DNA of 54,072 nt from Klebsormidium nitens (GCA_000708835.1 DF237523.1:4252-58323); one strand, 5' to 3'; positions 12,603 through 24,804 are shown, numbered from the stretch's first letter. Notes: generated by a model not told the origin, from the letters alone. A program made the numbers and translations.

Positions 12603-14284
12603 ATGGAAGCGAGTTTATTCGGCTGAGGACGGTTGGCCAGCGGCTCATTCTCCTTCCAAATTCACGTGCATACTGCGATGCAAGGTGGAGGGAAATGGGT
12701 TTGCGCAATGACAGTGGCCGGGGTCAGCCGGTTGGAGCCAGGCGCCGCGGCTGCTCAATCTTCCGGTCGAGCCCTTCATACGGTCTTTGTGACCCCATTA
12801 TATCCGTGCCTGAGCATTAGTACGTTATCTGGCTGGACCTGTACGTCATTGTGCTGCCAAGATTCGATGATCATTAAGAAGCTTTTCTACTATATTGCAC
12901 GTACTATGGTCTGACATGTACGACTCGGCACGCATGTGACGTCAGTCTAGCTAACTAGTACCTACATGTGCAGTCGTGCCGTTCATGCAATATTAGAATG
13001 ACTGCCCGCATACTATAAAGCCGCCGCGTGGCAGCTGGCAGGGTCGGAACTGCTCAGTCTCGATGATATTGTACTCGAGCCTGCCATGCAGCCGCAGCAC
13101 ATATAGGGCCGCGCTTTTGTATATCTCGTCAGATCATCAACGGAAATCATTAGGTTCGCATATCGTGAACCCTGCATGCAATTCCGGCGGCCCCGCTGGC
13201 CGGGCTATCCGGTCTAATATTCCTAAGCCTGGAAACCAGGTCCCCAACTTCGACTTGCCGTGCCCTGAGTCTGGCAAATGAACTATAGAGGGCGTCATCA
13301 TGGCATCCACTAGTGCACCCTATCTCCAGATCGCAACCCGTCCCCATCAGTGCATGCGGGTCACGGTCCTCATGCATGCACCTGATTATACCACCACCTT
13401 CCGACAAGTTTTACGAGCGTGCAGTACGCGCGGGTGAATGAGCTTGCCCGGCCTTGATCTGCAACTTTGTTGCCACCGGCCAATTGCATTTGACAAAATA
13501 TCATCCAAACATGCGCAAGATCTGATACGCGTACGGTGCCTGAGCTACGATCGCACGCAAATTGATCAGCCATGCTGATTTCGACCGTTGATAAAGGGCA
13601 ACGTACAATCTGTGCGGCCCCCGCGCAGCTGCCTTGCCTGGCCGTCAGCACTTTTTAATACGCCGATCCGTCATGATCAATGCAATCGGATTCTGTTTGA
13701 ACTCTGCCACTTGCTCTCTCGACTCTGGTTTAGGCAGACCTTAGTACTACGGCTAACGCCCATGCATCGAAGCTCGGCAGCAGGACCGATGCACGAAGGT
13801 TGATTGCTGACGTGCAGCCTCATGATGATGTTGTGTGCTTGCCCCGTGCCAATTCGACTCTTTTCGAGACTGACGAGACTCTAAATCAGCCAAGAAATCA
13901 GAGCTGGCAGGAGAATTTTGGCACGGGTTGGCTGGAAGAATCACATGTGCCACGCGAAAGGGGCTATACGAGCTTTCATGATTCTTGCCGCGTACTACAG
14001 GTAGCTCCTGCAAGCCGAACCAAGCCGAACCGAAAGTTTCAAGTCCTCGTGACAAGTTGCAGATGCAGCCGTGGTTAGAAAGCGGCGATTGAGGACCTTA
14101 TAGTAGTGACTTCTTCGTGGCGTCTGGTGAAGTTTCAACAGCTGGACTTGAGCATCGGGTAAAGTGAGAAGGAGGAGTGCGCTTTGGGGGCACAAAAAGA
14201 GTGCTCGTACGAGCTCACTTTTGTTTACATCTGTGCGGGCAGCTCATCAGCTCTCAAGCTCTTGATTCAGACGCTGCTGACAGA
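12603..14284. other. Intergenic, no gene seen
   Basis: This interval separates two genes on the same strand. Open frames of 65-100 codons occur on both strands but none is recognisable. The sequence is rich in gcatgca-type palindromes, for example near 13183 and 13372. A TATA-like word (actataaag, about 13011) is too far from the next ATG to assign with confidence. Confidence 0.5.
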
Positions 14285-17200
14285 ATGGCGACCGCTTTGA
14301 AGACGACGCTTCTCGTCCTCCTCACACTATGCGCTCTGGTGAGGTCATGTTTCTCTGCGGACCGTTTGCATTGATCAAGAATGAGGAGCTTTTGGTTAGG
14401 TTCCTTTTTCTGCCTCCTTAACAAGGAACTTCTGATTAGGTCCCCTTTTCTGCCTCCTTAGAGAGCTTCTGGGTCTGAAAAGGATTCTTCATTTTAACAT
14501 CGAGATTCTAGGTGCCCAGTGTCTCTACGGGTAGTGCATGCAGTGCATGGCAGACAATACCCGAACGCGGCCCTTCCATTCCTGCTTGGGTTTGATACCC
14601 GTGCAAGTTCCAAAGACTCTATCAATAGTTCCTACCATCATAGTTGACCCCGAAGTGCTGGCATGGATTGTTCAAATCGACGGTCGTTCTCTCCGCATTG
14701 TGCGAAGTCATCGGTATCCTTCCAGACTCGTTAATATGCAGTTCAGTAGCTAAGAATGCATGCTCATCCAGAATCGGTTTTCATGTCCAGAGCGTGTTGC
14801 ATCATGTTCTTCGCCATCGAGGTCTTAAGAAGCTTGGCTGTCTTTTTGGCTTGCCAGATTCAAAGCTCGCAAACTCCGCAAACGGGAAAGTGTGGATCGT
14901 CATGTTTTCTTTTCGTTGATACAGATAATAAGCCTCCTGAGCGACTAACACTAAGATTCCAGTTGCGTCTTCTCCATTACTCTTGAAGAAGTCGCCCTTT
15001 GTTGCTCTTTGTCAACAACCTCTGTTTCACCGGTTCCAGAAATGTATCTGAAGCCGCCAGTCTTAGAGATACAGGCGATCGAAACCCGCTCATGTCTCCT
15101 AAAGGTCGCCGCTCAAGCTCTCCCGAGGAAAACTCTCCACCGAGAGAAGGACCTCGAAGTCGGGAAAGCGAGCGCCGAAATTCTGTCCAGCTACGGAGGC
15201 CCCTGCCCAGATGGTCGTGCGGCGGACTTCTTGCCCTTGATGGATCCTCTCAGTGAGCAAATCTGATCTCTGCGAACCGTTTCCATTCCATCCGTCGGCC
15301 TTCAGTGTTTCGATCTTCTTGAAGCTTTCTGAACTTACGCTCAGATCGGTCGTGAGTTTGTTACCCGTACCCTCAATCTCGACTCGCAGGTCTTCGGGGT
15401 ATGGACCGCAGCTTGTAGGGATGCTTTGACCCGTCATCGATGAACTAGCTAAGCTCGATAACCAAAGAGGACTGCAACAGTGAAGATTTGCGGAAATTAC
15501 TTCAACTTTGTTCTGTTTCCAACATCTGTTTTCTGTCAGGAGTTCGGTCATTCAGAGCTGCTTCTTACCTTGTGCGAAGGTTCAGGGTTACTCCGGCTTC
15601 AAAACGCCCTCTTATGTCCTCATTATGACCGTCCGTTTCTCTAGTCTTATGCCGAAAATGAATCCGACGATGTTCTGAAATCGACCGCTCCTACATGTTG
15701 GCCGCAGTAAGGAAACACTTCAACTGCTAACACGTTGAGGTGTGCCGGTAACCTGGAACGGCGTCGCTCAACGAATGGCTCGATCTTTCTTCGCCTCCAT
15801 TTTAAACTTGAGACTCAAGCTCAACCAGGGAAAGCGATCAAGCCTTGGATACCAAATCAGTTCTGTGATCTCCTCGTAATAATTTGAATGCCTTTTCCGC
15901 AGGGCTGCTGATCGCCGTTTCTTAGAAGCTGCCCGGCTGAAAACGTCAACGCATTACGGCTCCTCCTCAAGCAAAAAGTCAATGGACGCCGTGAATCCAC
16001 ATCATGCAGAAAATTAACGAAACGTTAGTCATTGAACTCGTCAGCTTCTTCGCAGAGCGGCCTCCGTTCCTCTAACCGCGTACCCTTCTGAAGCTTCTCT
16101 GTCCGCCACCCCCCCGCACTTCACGAAAAATTCTCCATTTAAGACAATCGCACCCCTGCCTTCGTTGATGCGCTCCAGTCTTTTCTTCTTAACACTCTCG
16201 CTCTCTTTTCGCAGCTCTCCCTTACCGACCGCCTCGACGGGGCCGCGACGTGCCCCCCCCCGGTACCCCCCCGGTGCCCCCCGGGCCACACCGCGTGCTT
16301 CCTCGCCGACCGGTCCGCGCACTTCTGCTGCAAGCGACCGGGCACATGCCCTTGCCACCCCCCCGAAACGTTAGCCGACGCGGGCTGCATCGTCAAGCCC
16401 GGGGAACCGGTTCGCAGCCCCGAGGGGCCGTCTCTGCTGTACGTCTGGGCGGGCCCTAGGGAGTGGAAAGGAAATGACTTTCTAGCGGTCTTTGAGTTAG
16501 ACCCCCGGAACGAGAACTACGGGAAGCTGCTGTGCGTGAGCGAGATAGACACGTCGGGAAATGAGGCGCATCACATGGGGTTATCGGCGGACCGGAAAAC
16601 GCTGATCGTGGGGGGGCTGTTTAGCATGATAAAGAAGCAGCCCGACGTCTACTTCTTCAACGTATCGGCGAACGCCACGTGTCCGCCGTACGTTGGTTCC
16701 CTGGACGTGCCAGACGCCTCGGCCGCTGATGATTGGAAGCCGCTCCCCGAGGGGGGGTTCGTGGGCACTATGATGGGCTCCGCTAACGGGTCGACCCCCG
16801 GGGGGGTGGTGAAGTTTTCGGGGGGGACGCCGGATAGTTACGAGGGAGTCTTCCCGCAGCGGGGGGGACAGTTCGTGGGCGCGGAAGAATGAACCCCCAC
16901 GGAATCGACATTAGGCCGGAAGCGGATCTGATGGTGACAACCGACTACATGGAACCGGCGTCTGCGCTCGTGCTGGGACCGACCGGGGGGATCCCCCGAG
17001 GGCGAACCACTGTGCGCATGTGGAAGCTTTCGACGATGGAGATCACGCAGACGATCAACGTGACGAAAGTGACCGGGAGGACGCACCGCGGCAACTACAC
17101 CGGCTTCATGGACGTGAAGTTCATCCCGGGGGATCCCTCTGGGCGGTCCTTCGCGAACGGGGGCGGCGTGATCTACCTCATCGACCCGGTAGCCGGGACG

Positions 17201-17887
17201 GCGGAACCGACCTACGTCTTCGCTTCGCCTGAAGTGGTACGTCTGGCTCGCTTGGCACATTCCTCGGAATTTTGCACTCTATTGAGCCAGAATGAAGGGT
17301 CATCGTGGCTGGATGGCCTAACCTGAAGGAAATGAGTTTTGCAGCAATCGATCGGAATTAATGGTAGCCGAATGGGAGCCGAGTAGTAGTTCAGACTACT
17401 GGGCTTGGAATGAACAAACTTCGCAACTTATGCGCTTACTATATAAGGTGAGCCAGGAATGGGCCCACAAACATAGAACAAACATCGAGTTGCCAACGCG
17501 CTTTTGCAGGGTCCGTGCGTTCTGGCGATAAGCGCGGACGGAACGCGCCTCTGGGGCACGCTCAACACGTGGGGCCAGGTCTACATGTTCGACGCGAGCC
17601 GCCCAGAAAAGCTCGCCGTTCTAGATGTCCTCGAGCTGGGCCCGTTCTCTGGGCCACATTTCATGCTGCTGCTAGAGCCCAAAGAAGATCGTATCGTCGT
17701 CGCAAATTACTTCATTCAAATGCCGCCGGACATGGGGGTGATCGCCCCGCCTGCGGATTACAAGGTTAGGGTCGCTAACCTGACCGAGAACGGGACGCGC
17801 ATGGTGCTGGACGAAGGGTTCGACGTGGACTTCGATAACCTGCCGGGGGTGCCGCCGTCTAACCCGCATGGGTTAGCGTACTTGTAA
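14285..17887 (+). CDS. Secreted SBP56/methanethiol-oxidase-like beta-propeller, with a frameshift
   Basis: Three exons are proposed: 14285-14338, 16215-17236 and 17510-17887, about 484 residues once one missing base is allowed for. Exon 1 encodes MATALKTTLLVLLTLCAL, a typical signal peptide. Exon 2 opens with an eight-cysteine segment and continues into a propeller resembling the selenium-binding protein/methanethiol oxidase family, with LLYVWAGPR, GNEAHHMGLSAD, NPHGIDIRPEADLMVTTDY and MDVKFIPGD. Exon 3 has GPHFMLLLEPKEDRIVVANYF and ends PHGLAYL, the usual family end. The reading frame shifts at about 16887-16891, just before NPHGID, as if one base were absent; no intron fits there. Exon 2 is much more GC-rich than its surroundings and full of G runs. 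Linking exon 1 across a 1.9-kb intron is inference from phase and position. The enzyme activity and metal ligands are not proven. Confidence 0.83.
14383..14460. repeat. Two-copy 40-base repeat in intron 1 of the propeller gene
   Basis: The phrase ttttctgcctcctta recurs with a 40-base period, each time preceded by a related aactt/agctt-ttaggt segment. The copies are pyrimidine-rich and lie shortly after the exon 1 donor. Confidence 0.75.
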
Positions 17888-18952
17888 GTAGGTGCCAGAG
17901 TGCTAACATCAGTGAGTCAGGTTTTGGTGCCGTAAGGTCATGCAGGATAAAGGTCGGTAACAAGCGAAGCGCTGCCGCCGCGCGTTTGAGTGTACCTTTG
18001 AAAGACTCAGCGGGAGGTCATCGACCTTGTCAAGCTAAGATGCTGTAGTACAGCGCTAGATTCATCATCTGCAGGACGGTGGGCTTCGGTTAGTCTCACA
18101 TTTCTAGCCTAGCAGGGCGGGTCTTGGCTTTCGAGCTCTAAGACGTAGTTATGAAAGCTTGCACTGTGAGCGCGTACGTGGGCGCCCCTGCATGGCAGGT
18201 CGGCCGATGGGCCGCCCGGCAGCCATAATATGTTTGTGATCGATATATATCAATCAACGAGGCATCATGTGAATAGCGCGCAATTAGGTTTCTAGGTTCA
18301 CTGTATATGCTGACTCCCGGCTTCAAGGCTTGTGCACTTTGCACAGAAGTGATGCATATGACTCTGCGAGGATCGACGGGCCGCACTGCGGCAGCCTGAG
18401 AGTCGCGGCATCTTGTAGTCCTGCCAAGTTGGCGAACCTCGGAAAGGGTTGTTCCCAGATGCCGGCGAGCGCTCAAGTGTGCGCCGGGCAGCAGTAGAAC
18501 ACAACACGTGCATCCGCAATTCCAGGGCTGCTGCAAGATCCGCCACGCAAACTCATGAATTTTCATATGCAGAGAGATAGTGCATGCATCACGCATATGG
18601 ATTTGAGATGTTTTGCCGCTATCCCGGTCGGAGTCCAACTTGCATGGGCCGCGCCAGCCAGTGTGACAAATCACGTGTGCGGACAAGACCTGCCGCCGTG
18701 CTTGATCGAGGTCCCGCGATTAACTTGCCATGGTTTGACGGCCCGGGTTACTACTTGAGAACGTCATGGAATGTTGTCAAGGACTATACTCGTCGAAACA
18801 ACTTGCTCCTGTTGAAACAGGTGCTCTCAATCTAATATCCAAATCAATGTACCTTGAAACTACGACTCCATGACCGTGACACCCAGCAATAGCCGAGCCA
18901 GGGAAGTGACCAAGGACCTGCGCACATTGATAGACTATCGTCTTGCATCTAG
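17888..18952. other. Convergent intergenic region
   Basis: The 3' ends of the propeller gene and the NmrA-like gene face each other here. Only chance frames are visible. One 21-base word (18174-18194) recurs with two differences at 30555-30575, suggesting a shared dispersed element. Confidence 0.5.
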
Positions 18953-21900
18953 TTAACTTAGTACGAGTTCTTTCTGACGAGCAACAGCAGCCGTCTCGTC
19001 GGCGCCCTCGAAAAGACTGCTTCGGGCACGTAACCAGTCCTCAAACCTTGTTGGTTGCACCCCTAACAAAGGAAGATCTGACTTTACGTCTGCTAGCTTC
19101 CCCGTGAGGAAGTACAACCTGAGCCAGTCGTAGAAACCCCGTACTTGCCACTCGGGCATCTTTTTCAATGATAGAGCGTCCTGCATCAGAACACGCACAA
19201 AATGAGTGGGAGCTTGAAACCACGAGACTTCTCATGACGAGACCACTGGCGCGGCTGCTAGACCAAAATTGAAGGCATCTCTGATAAGGGCACACGGGAG
19301 CTGGACACAACATGCGGCCAAAGATGAGCTTCCACGATCGACGTGTCGAAAGTTTTTCTTTCACAAGGGGCTGCCGCAAACAAATTGTCTCGGGGAGAAA
19401 CATATCGCAAAAATATCCCCGAGAAAGTGGAAACTGGTTGTTCAGATCGTTGGAGAACTAATTGCACATGCAGCAAGTCTGGACTTTTGTATTCGATCAA
19501 TCCTCCCATAACTTTGATTTGATGACGCAAGTGATCTCCATTTGACGGCCAATCTTAAATACTCCACTTTCAAAGACACGCTGACGAGGACGTTTACAAT
19601 GTGCTAAGCGTCGCTTCGACGTCTCAGCTTTGCTTTCCGACAACAGACTGCTCGTGCAGAGCTAACGGGTCCACGGAAACCAGCATCCATCCGCCAATCA
19701 TCTCATGCATAAGCGAGAACTCTGCGAAGCGCGTGTGGGCTAACGACTCAATCGCCTCCAAAACTCCAGCAGACGTTCTCTGTAAACAATCAGTCAATAT
19801 TTTGAAACCACAGCCTTTTCAGACGCTTCGTATCCAGTAAAAACCTTCAACCCGACTCCACACGACGGTTTTTCGACAATTTCCGTAAACAGTCGCGAAT
19901 GTCGCGCAGCAGCTCCCCTCTGTCGACTTCTCACCTGCCTCCACTTCTCCAAGCCGTAGTCCACAAACTGCACTTGCCGTCCCAATACGTTCGAAAAAGC
20001 AGCCGCCATATTGTCCGGTCCGATAGCCGCCGGACCCACGATGCGATACGACCGGTCGAAGTGCCGGTCGTCATCGCATGCCAGAACGGAGGCAGCGGCC
20101 GCGCCGATGTCATGAACGGCGACCGCAGGGGAGCGCCCGCCGCGACCGGTGCCGTACATTCGGCTCTCGGAAGCGATCGTTATTTTGTGCTGCAGAGAGA
20201 CAGGCGGCAACTTGAAAATTGAGATCGTGAATTGGCCAACGAGTCTACCCTCCAACAAAGGAAGCCACTGTTCGGAAGACGGCTAGTGCCATACATTCGG
20301 CTCTCGGAAGCGATCGTGGCTCTGTGCTGCAAAGGGGAGGTAGCCGCAGCTGGTGAAAAGGGCGAGATCTGTGTAGGGAATTGGGTCTCGGAAGCGATTG
20401 TGGGTCTGCTGTGAGTCGACGGGCGGCAACTCTAGAATTGAGTTCGCGGGAGGGGCGGCGTGTCTACTGGCAAGGAGAAGAGCGTGGCAGATCGATCTCG
20501 GACAGGGCGGAAGGCATTTCAAAGAACGGGTGATGGGAAAGGAGGCTCGTGGTGAAAGAGGACGGTGGTGAGTCGACTGCCGGCAATTCAGAATCTACTC
20601 GGGAAAGGGTTGCAGAAATCGAGTCCGCGATGAAGCACGATAGTGAGTGCTTAACAGACGAGGAGTGCTTGGACGTCGCCCTAATCACAACAGCCGTTTC
20701 CTGACACGTTCCCATTCAACGAGCTACTTCTGAAGGCCGCTACAAAAACGTAAAACAGCGGTCACAATCGATTCAGGTACTTGCATTTACTCGACAGAAA
20801 GAGGAGCGGATGTGGAACAGCAATTTGCCGCGGCCCTACATGTGATCGCTGACCGGCAATATCACCACTGACTGCAAGCTGTTCTTGGAAAGCACACGAA
20901 CTTGATCTGCGGTGAACGCACGAAACACAAGCTCGGTTTTTGAGGCCCACCTGAAGGACGTTTTCCATGAAGTCCACGCATTGCAGCTGTGTCCATTTGA
21001 GCCCAAGAACTTGTGCATGCCGCTTCGTAGCCTGCCAGTGCTGGTGCATCACACAGACCTCGTCTTCTTGGAACACCCTGCACAAGAAGGAGAGTGGAAG
21101 TCAGTTCTGAAGCTCCAGCTTATGCTGCGGACTTCCACATGTCTATTCGCTGATGTTCCTGCCAGTGCGACCTCGTCCTCTTGGAACACCCTGCACCAGC
21201 AACGGAAAGTCACTTGCATGAGCTGTCATCTGACTTCTGCCGTTGACTACGGAGTGGCATCATCCATATTGAGAGCGAGTTCGATTTTGACAGGTCTAAT
21301 GACTGAAAGTTTGGGTTGCATAAGCTTCAAAACATCCATGGAATAGGGACGTTGACTGCAAGGATGACTTACTCTTGTAACAGAGCTCCAGTCTCAAAAG
21401 AAAGAAACGCCTGTCAGTGCAATTTTCTACCGCGCATCTCAGATTTTCAGAATCGGGGCCTAAAGAGTGGTGCAGACAATGTCCAAAGGCTTGGTTGAGA
21501 GTGGCTCCCTGGAGAAGGGTCGACAGGATTCAGAAACTGTTTGAAGGTCTTGCCTTGCATTCACTTTTTAAACCTGATACCGAACAAGCGCGGCCTTTCA
21601 ACTTGAGTTCCTGACTGAAGATCCAAATGCTTCACTATCCTTGCCAGAACTACCGTTGGATTGGATACTACAATGTGTTTCAAGCCGACTTACCCACCTA
21701 TGAGCACAACGTGCTTCACCCCACACCGCTGCGCGCTGCCCATGAGCAAGTTCACCGCTTCCACTCTGTTCTCCAGCTTGGGCGCAACAATGAAACATCG
21801 CTCCACCCCGCGAAAGGCCGCCTCGTGCGTCTCACGCAGAAACGCGTCCACTCCTTCGATGATTTCCAGGTTTTGAAATGATCTAAGTTCATCACTCTGG

Positions 21901-22148
21901 CTGAGACTACGCGCGGCAGCCCTGATTCTAACTTTGTCGGGGTGGTGAGCTAAGAGCGACTCAATTGTAGCTCTGCCGACTTGGCTGGTAGCGGGGATGA
22001 TGGCTACCAGCGGCGGTGTCTTTGCGCCTTGAACCAGAAGAGAAGATACTATCAGTGAAATTTCAACAGAGGACCAAATTTGGCTAGAACTGAGGCTCTG
22101 AGGGCGTAGGTTTGAGAGGTGCTGAAGATGTGCCGACGGGGAATGCAT
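18953..22148 (-). CDS. NmrA-like Rossmann-fold protein
   Basis: This is an atypical short-chain dehydrogenase-like protein of the NmrA/NAD(P)-binding family. Four exons join in phase: 21694-22148 (first), 20951-21077, 20189 down to 19935, and 19180 down to 18953, giving up to 354 residues. The first exon carries the beta1 turn PATSQVGRATIESLL, then RIRAAARS and GVKHVVLIGG. The second has LKWTQLQCVDFMENVLQ, matching the family's WT-LR-FMEN block. The third has VAVHDIGAAAASVL and PDNMAAAFSNVLGRQV. The fourth has MPEWQVRGFYDWLRLYF. The start is uncertain: the ATG at 22148 adds about 40 unrelated residues, and an acceptor AG just upstream of 22027 would allow a separate first exon that I could not find. 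Two glycines of the usual GxxGxxG are replaced, so cofactor binding is doubtful. The substrate is unknown. Confidence 0.86.
20152..20412. repeat. Echoes of NmrA exon 3 acceptor edge
   Basis: The junction segment at 20152-20199 (acattcggctctcggaagcg and onwards through gtgctgcag) is repeated at 20289-20333 and more loosely at 20372-20412. Flanking words such as gggcggcaact also recur. The first copy spans the real acceptor and the first codons of exon 3; the others lie in the upstream intron. Confidence 0.85.
21056..21205. repeat. Echo of NmrA exon 2 acceptor edge
   Basis: The segment acctcgtcttcttggaacac with ccctgcac at about 21057-21083 is repeated as acctcgtcctcttggaacac with ccctgcac at about 21168-21195. 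The first contains the acceptor and 5' codons of exon 2. The second lies in the intron upstream in the direction of transcription. Confidence 0.85.
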
Positions 22149-23181
22149 CCAAGCATCATCTTCAAAGTGGGCTCCCTATCCCAGGCCCTCCTTGCAGAGT
22201 CAGCATATCCCATTTCCATAGGGATAATACGCAATGCCTTGAATCACGAAGCCAAGGCAGACAATTTCATGCCGCGAAGGACTGGAAAAGGGACAAGGCA
22301 GACAGTTCCATAGGCGGAGCTTCTGAAAAAGGCGCTTATCTATCAACGTTCGAGCTGGCAAAATTCATGCAGAGTCCTCACCGCCTGCAAAGACCAATGT
22401 TCTTTCAAGATCAGAGGGCCAGCGAGACAATGCCGTCAAGAGACAGCGCCATGTGCAAGTATGAAGGTTTAGGGTTTCAGCAGCTTGACCGCACCTTCCA
22501 AAGATTCTGGTGCTCCACTGCTTTCAAGCCCTGCATTCATGTGGGCCATCGGTGCCACACCGAGCTACTCAGGATCAGATGTGAAACGTCTCAGTCTTGA
22601 AGCTGGTACTCATCAAGCGCGCATGTCCTGCATTTCCATCGGACCCTCCTGGTCTCTGCTGGCTCGACGTGCCGCACAATGCTGTGACCCAACACTCGCG
22701 AGAAACCACCAAAACCTTCCCGGAGCAAACCTTTCTACCGTATAAAAGCCGCCAAGAGCGCATTGCCATAATACATGTACCCAAAAGGACTCGGAGCCTT
22801 TTGGTCGTCCAACAACCAATTCTGAGTTGAACTTGCATGAAGTTATTCTGCGCAAGTACGTGCTCTGCACGTCCCCATGTGAAGCTTCCCTCCGGCACAA
22901 GGCCTGCGTCTCTAGCAGCGGTTTGTTCGACGTCGAAAGCAGAGTCCCTCATTTGCTCCTCCTCGCTTCGTCAAGTCGTCAAAGTCTCGGGGCCTTGTAC
23001 GTCAGAAGTTGTGCCTTTCGTCACGTGCAGACGAGGTCAGCCAGCGCAGCGTGTAGCAAGCTCAGCGGGCAAGGCAAAGGGCCAGAGCATTGAGCAAGAA
23101 GGCGCACCGAAAAGGAGGTTATATTTCTGGGGGCAGGGCGCTGCGGCTAAGCTTGACCACCAGGACCATCAGGGAGGCCCA
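22149..23181. promoter_or_regulatory. Divergent promoter region, NmrA-like / bL35
   Basis: About 1 kb separates the divergent start codons. A TATA-like word, tataaaag, begins at 22741 on the plus strand and could serve bL35 with a leader of roughly 400 bases. The frame of bL35 stays open upstream to an ATG at 22837. A first exon of the NmrA-like gene may also be hidden here. Confidence 0.45.
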
Positions 23182-24804
23182 ATGGCGGCCGCGGTGGCTG
23201 CATTGAGCCGCATGAGCTCCGCTTTTGCAGTTTCACGCGCTGTGATGCGGCCGTCGTGCGCACCCCAGCACCGCGCGCTAGGGTTCTTCGGAAGCAGCTC
23301 GATGCAGACCCAGCAGTGCAGAATGGGGAGACTGGGGTCCGCTAGAAATGGTAATGGTTTTGCGGTGGCCGTCAGGAGGGTTGCTGTGCAGCCGGCGCAG
23401 AAGGGGCTCGTGGTGGAAGCTAAAAAGGAGAAGAAGCAGAAGCTGCGGAGCCACAGCGTAAGCCACTCCAGAGCGCTTTTTCGCATTGGGAGACCGTCAA
23501 AGGCTGAACCTGTCCATAACGTACATGTGTGACTTCTCTGCGTCATGGTCCCGTCGTACATTTTTGTGAGTCTCGTCCTCCACTACCCTGTCCGATCAAA
23601 GTCTATGCGCTAGCTTTTGAGCTTCAGCATTTTAATGTGGCCAGAAATGGACACAGCGTCGGTCGAGGAGCTATTCATCCATGGCCAGCTTCCTGTTCAG
23701 GCGGATGTGCTACTTAAAGTCCCAACGCTGTTTCATTGTCTCCTCCTGATTTTTGTGCATCCCATGTTTGAACGCTTCCGGAAGTTTTTCGGATCCATTT
23801 TTGATTGCTGTGTCTATTTATGGAAAGACAATTTGTTGCTGCATTAGCCAGCTTAGGTACCAACTTCAGTGGGGCCTTGATGGAGCTGTGAGTTGTTAGT
23901 GCGCCACATCCTGAGAAGCGCAGGTTTACATGTAACTGTCCTATAACAAATGTACTACTCGGCCCGGTTGAGCGCATGCTGAAGAGGTTGATGTCGGCCC
24001 CGACGGTTGTTGCAGTCACAAGGGGTTCAGTCCCCTCAGTTGCATCTGTCCGCTGCAATATGACTGACACAAATTACCTTGAAGCACAAAAAGTCGGCCG
24101 TTACACGTTGACATGAAGACTTGGCTCGTTTTGAGGAAGCTTTTGCTTATCGGTTTTTGAAAAGGAATGCACTGGCTAGACTTCAGGCCAGCGCAGCAAG
24201 ATCCAACTTTGTGACTGCAGCGGACGGGAAGCAAAAAGAGAGTCTATTCTGGGAGTGAAGTTAGTAGAGGCGTTAAGTATCATCGATGGTCCTCAGAAGA
24301 ACACGGGAGATTAGCCATAAGTTACATCTTTTTGAAGTTGTGTCAGAGACGTTTGCATTCTTGTGCAGGCTGCCGGAAAGAGGTTCCGTGTCACTGGAGG
24401 GGGCTTGGTTGTCAGGAGGAAGAACGGCAAGCAGCATCTGAACGAGCGGAAGAGCAGGCTGCGCCTTAACAGGCTCGGCAAGATGGTGAGTGTCTTACTT
24501 TTGGGGCTCTTTCCTTCGGGACCAAGATCCCTTGCCAAAGACGTACGATTGCCTTACCATGAAGGTTTCTACATCCTTTTGGAGCCGTTGGCAAGATCTT
24601 AACTCAACAGCCTGAGCTGAGATTGTCCTCTCCAACCATGCTTGTGTCGTGTGCCCGACAATGAAAGCGCATCCTGGGCTTGTGTCTGATATGTGCTGAG
24701 TTTGAGACTCTACGTTTTGATGCCTTTGTGCTTCACAGGCGTTGGTTGACAAGAGGGACCTTCGGAACGTGAAGGAAGCCTTGCCTTACCTGGCCTACCG
24801 GTAA
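23182..24804 (+). CDS. RPL35: Plastid 50S ribosomal protein bL35 precursor
   Basis: This is a nuclear-encoded component of the plastid large ribosomal subunit. Exons 23182-23457, 24369-24485 and 24739-24804 join in phase to give 152 residues. Residues 1 to about 80 are rich in Ala, Ser and Arg and acidic residues are scarce, as in a chloroplast transit peptide. The mature part begins near KKEKKQKLRSHS and continues AAGKRFRVTGGGLVVRRK, GKQHLNERKSRLRLNRL and ends ALPYLAYR. This matches bL35, including the KR-F-VTG-G core. The start at 23182 was chosen because it gives a normal transit peptide. An upstream in-frame ATG at 22837 would add 115 residues with no stop between. A mitochondrial destination is less likely but not excluded. 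Confidence 0.93.

Noticed and set aside
15009-15266. Plus-strand 85-codon frame inside the first intron of the propeller gene
   Set aside because: It has a protein-like look but no family resemblance, and overlapping frames on both strands are equally open. An unrecognised extra exon cannot be excluded.
15099-15551. Minus-strand 150-codon frame in the same intron
   Set aside because: No domain, no splice support, and it overlaps equally long frames.
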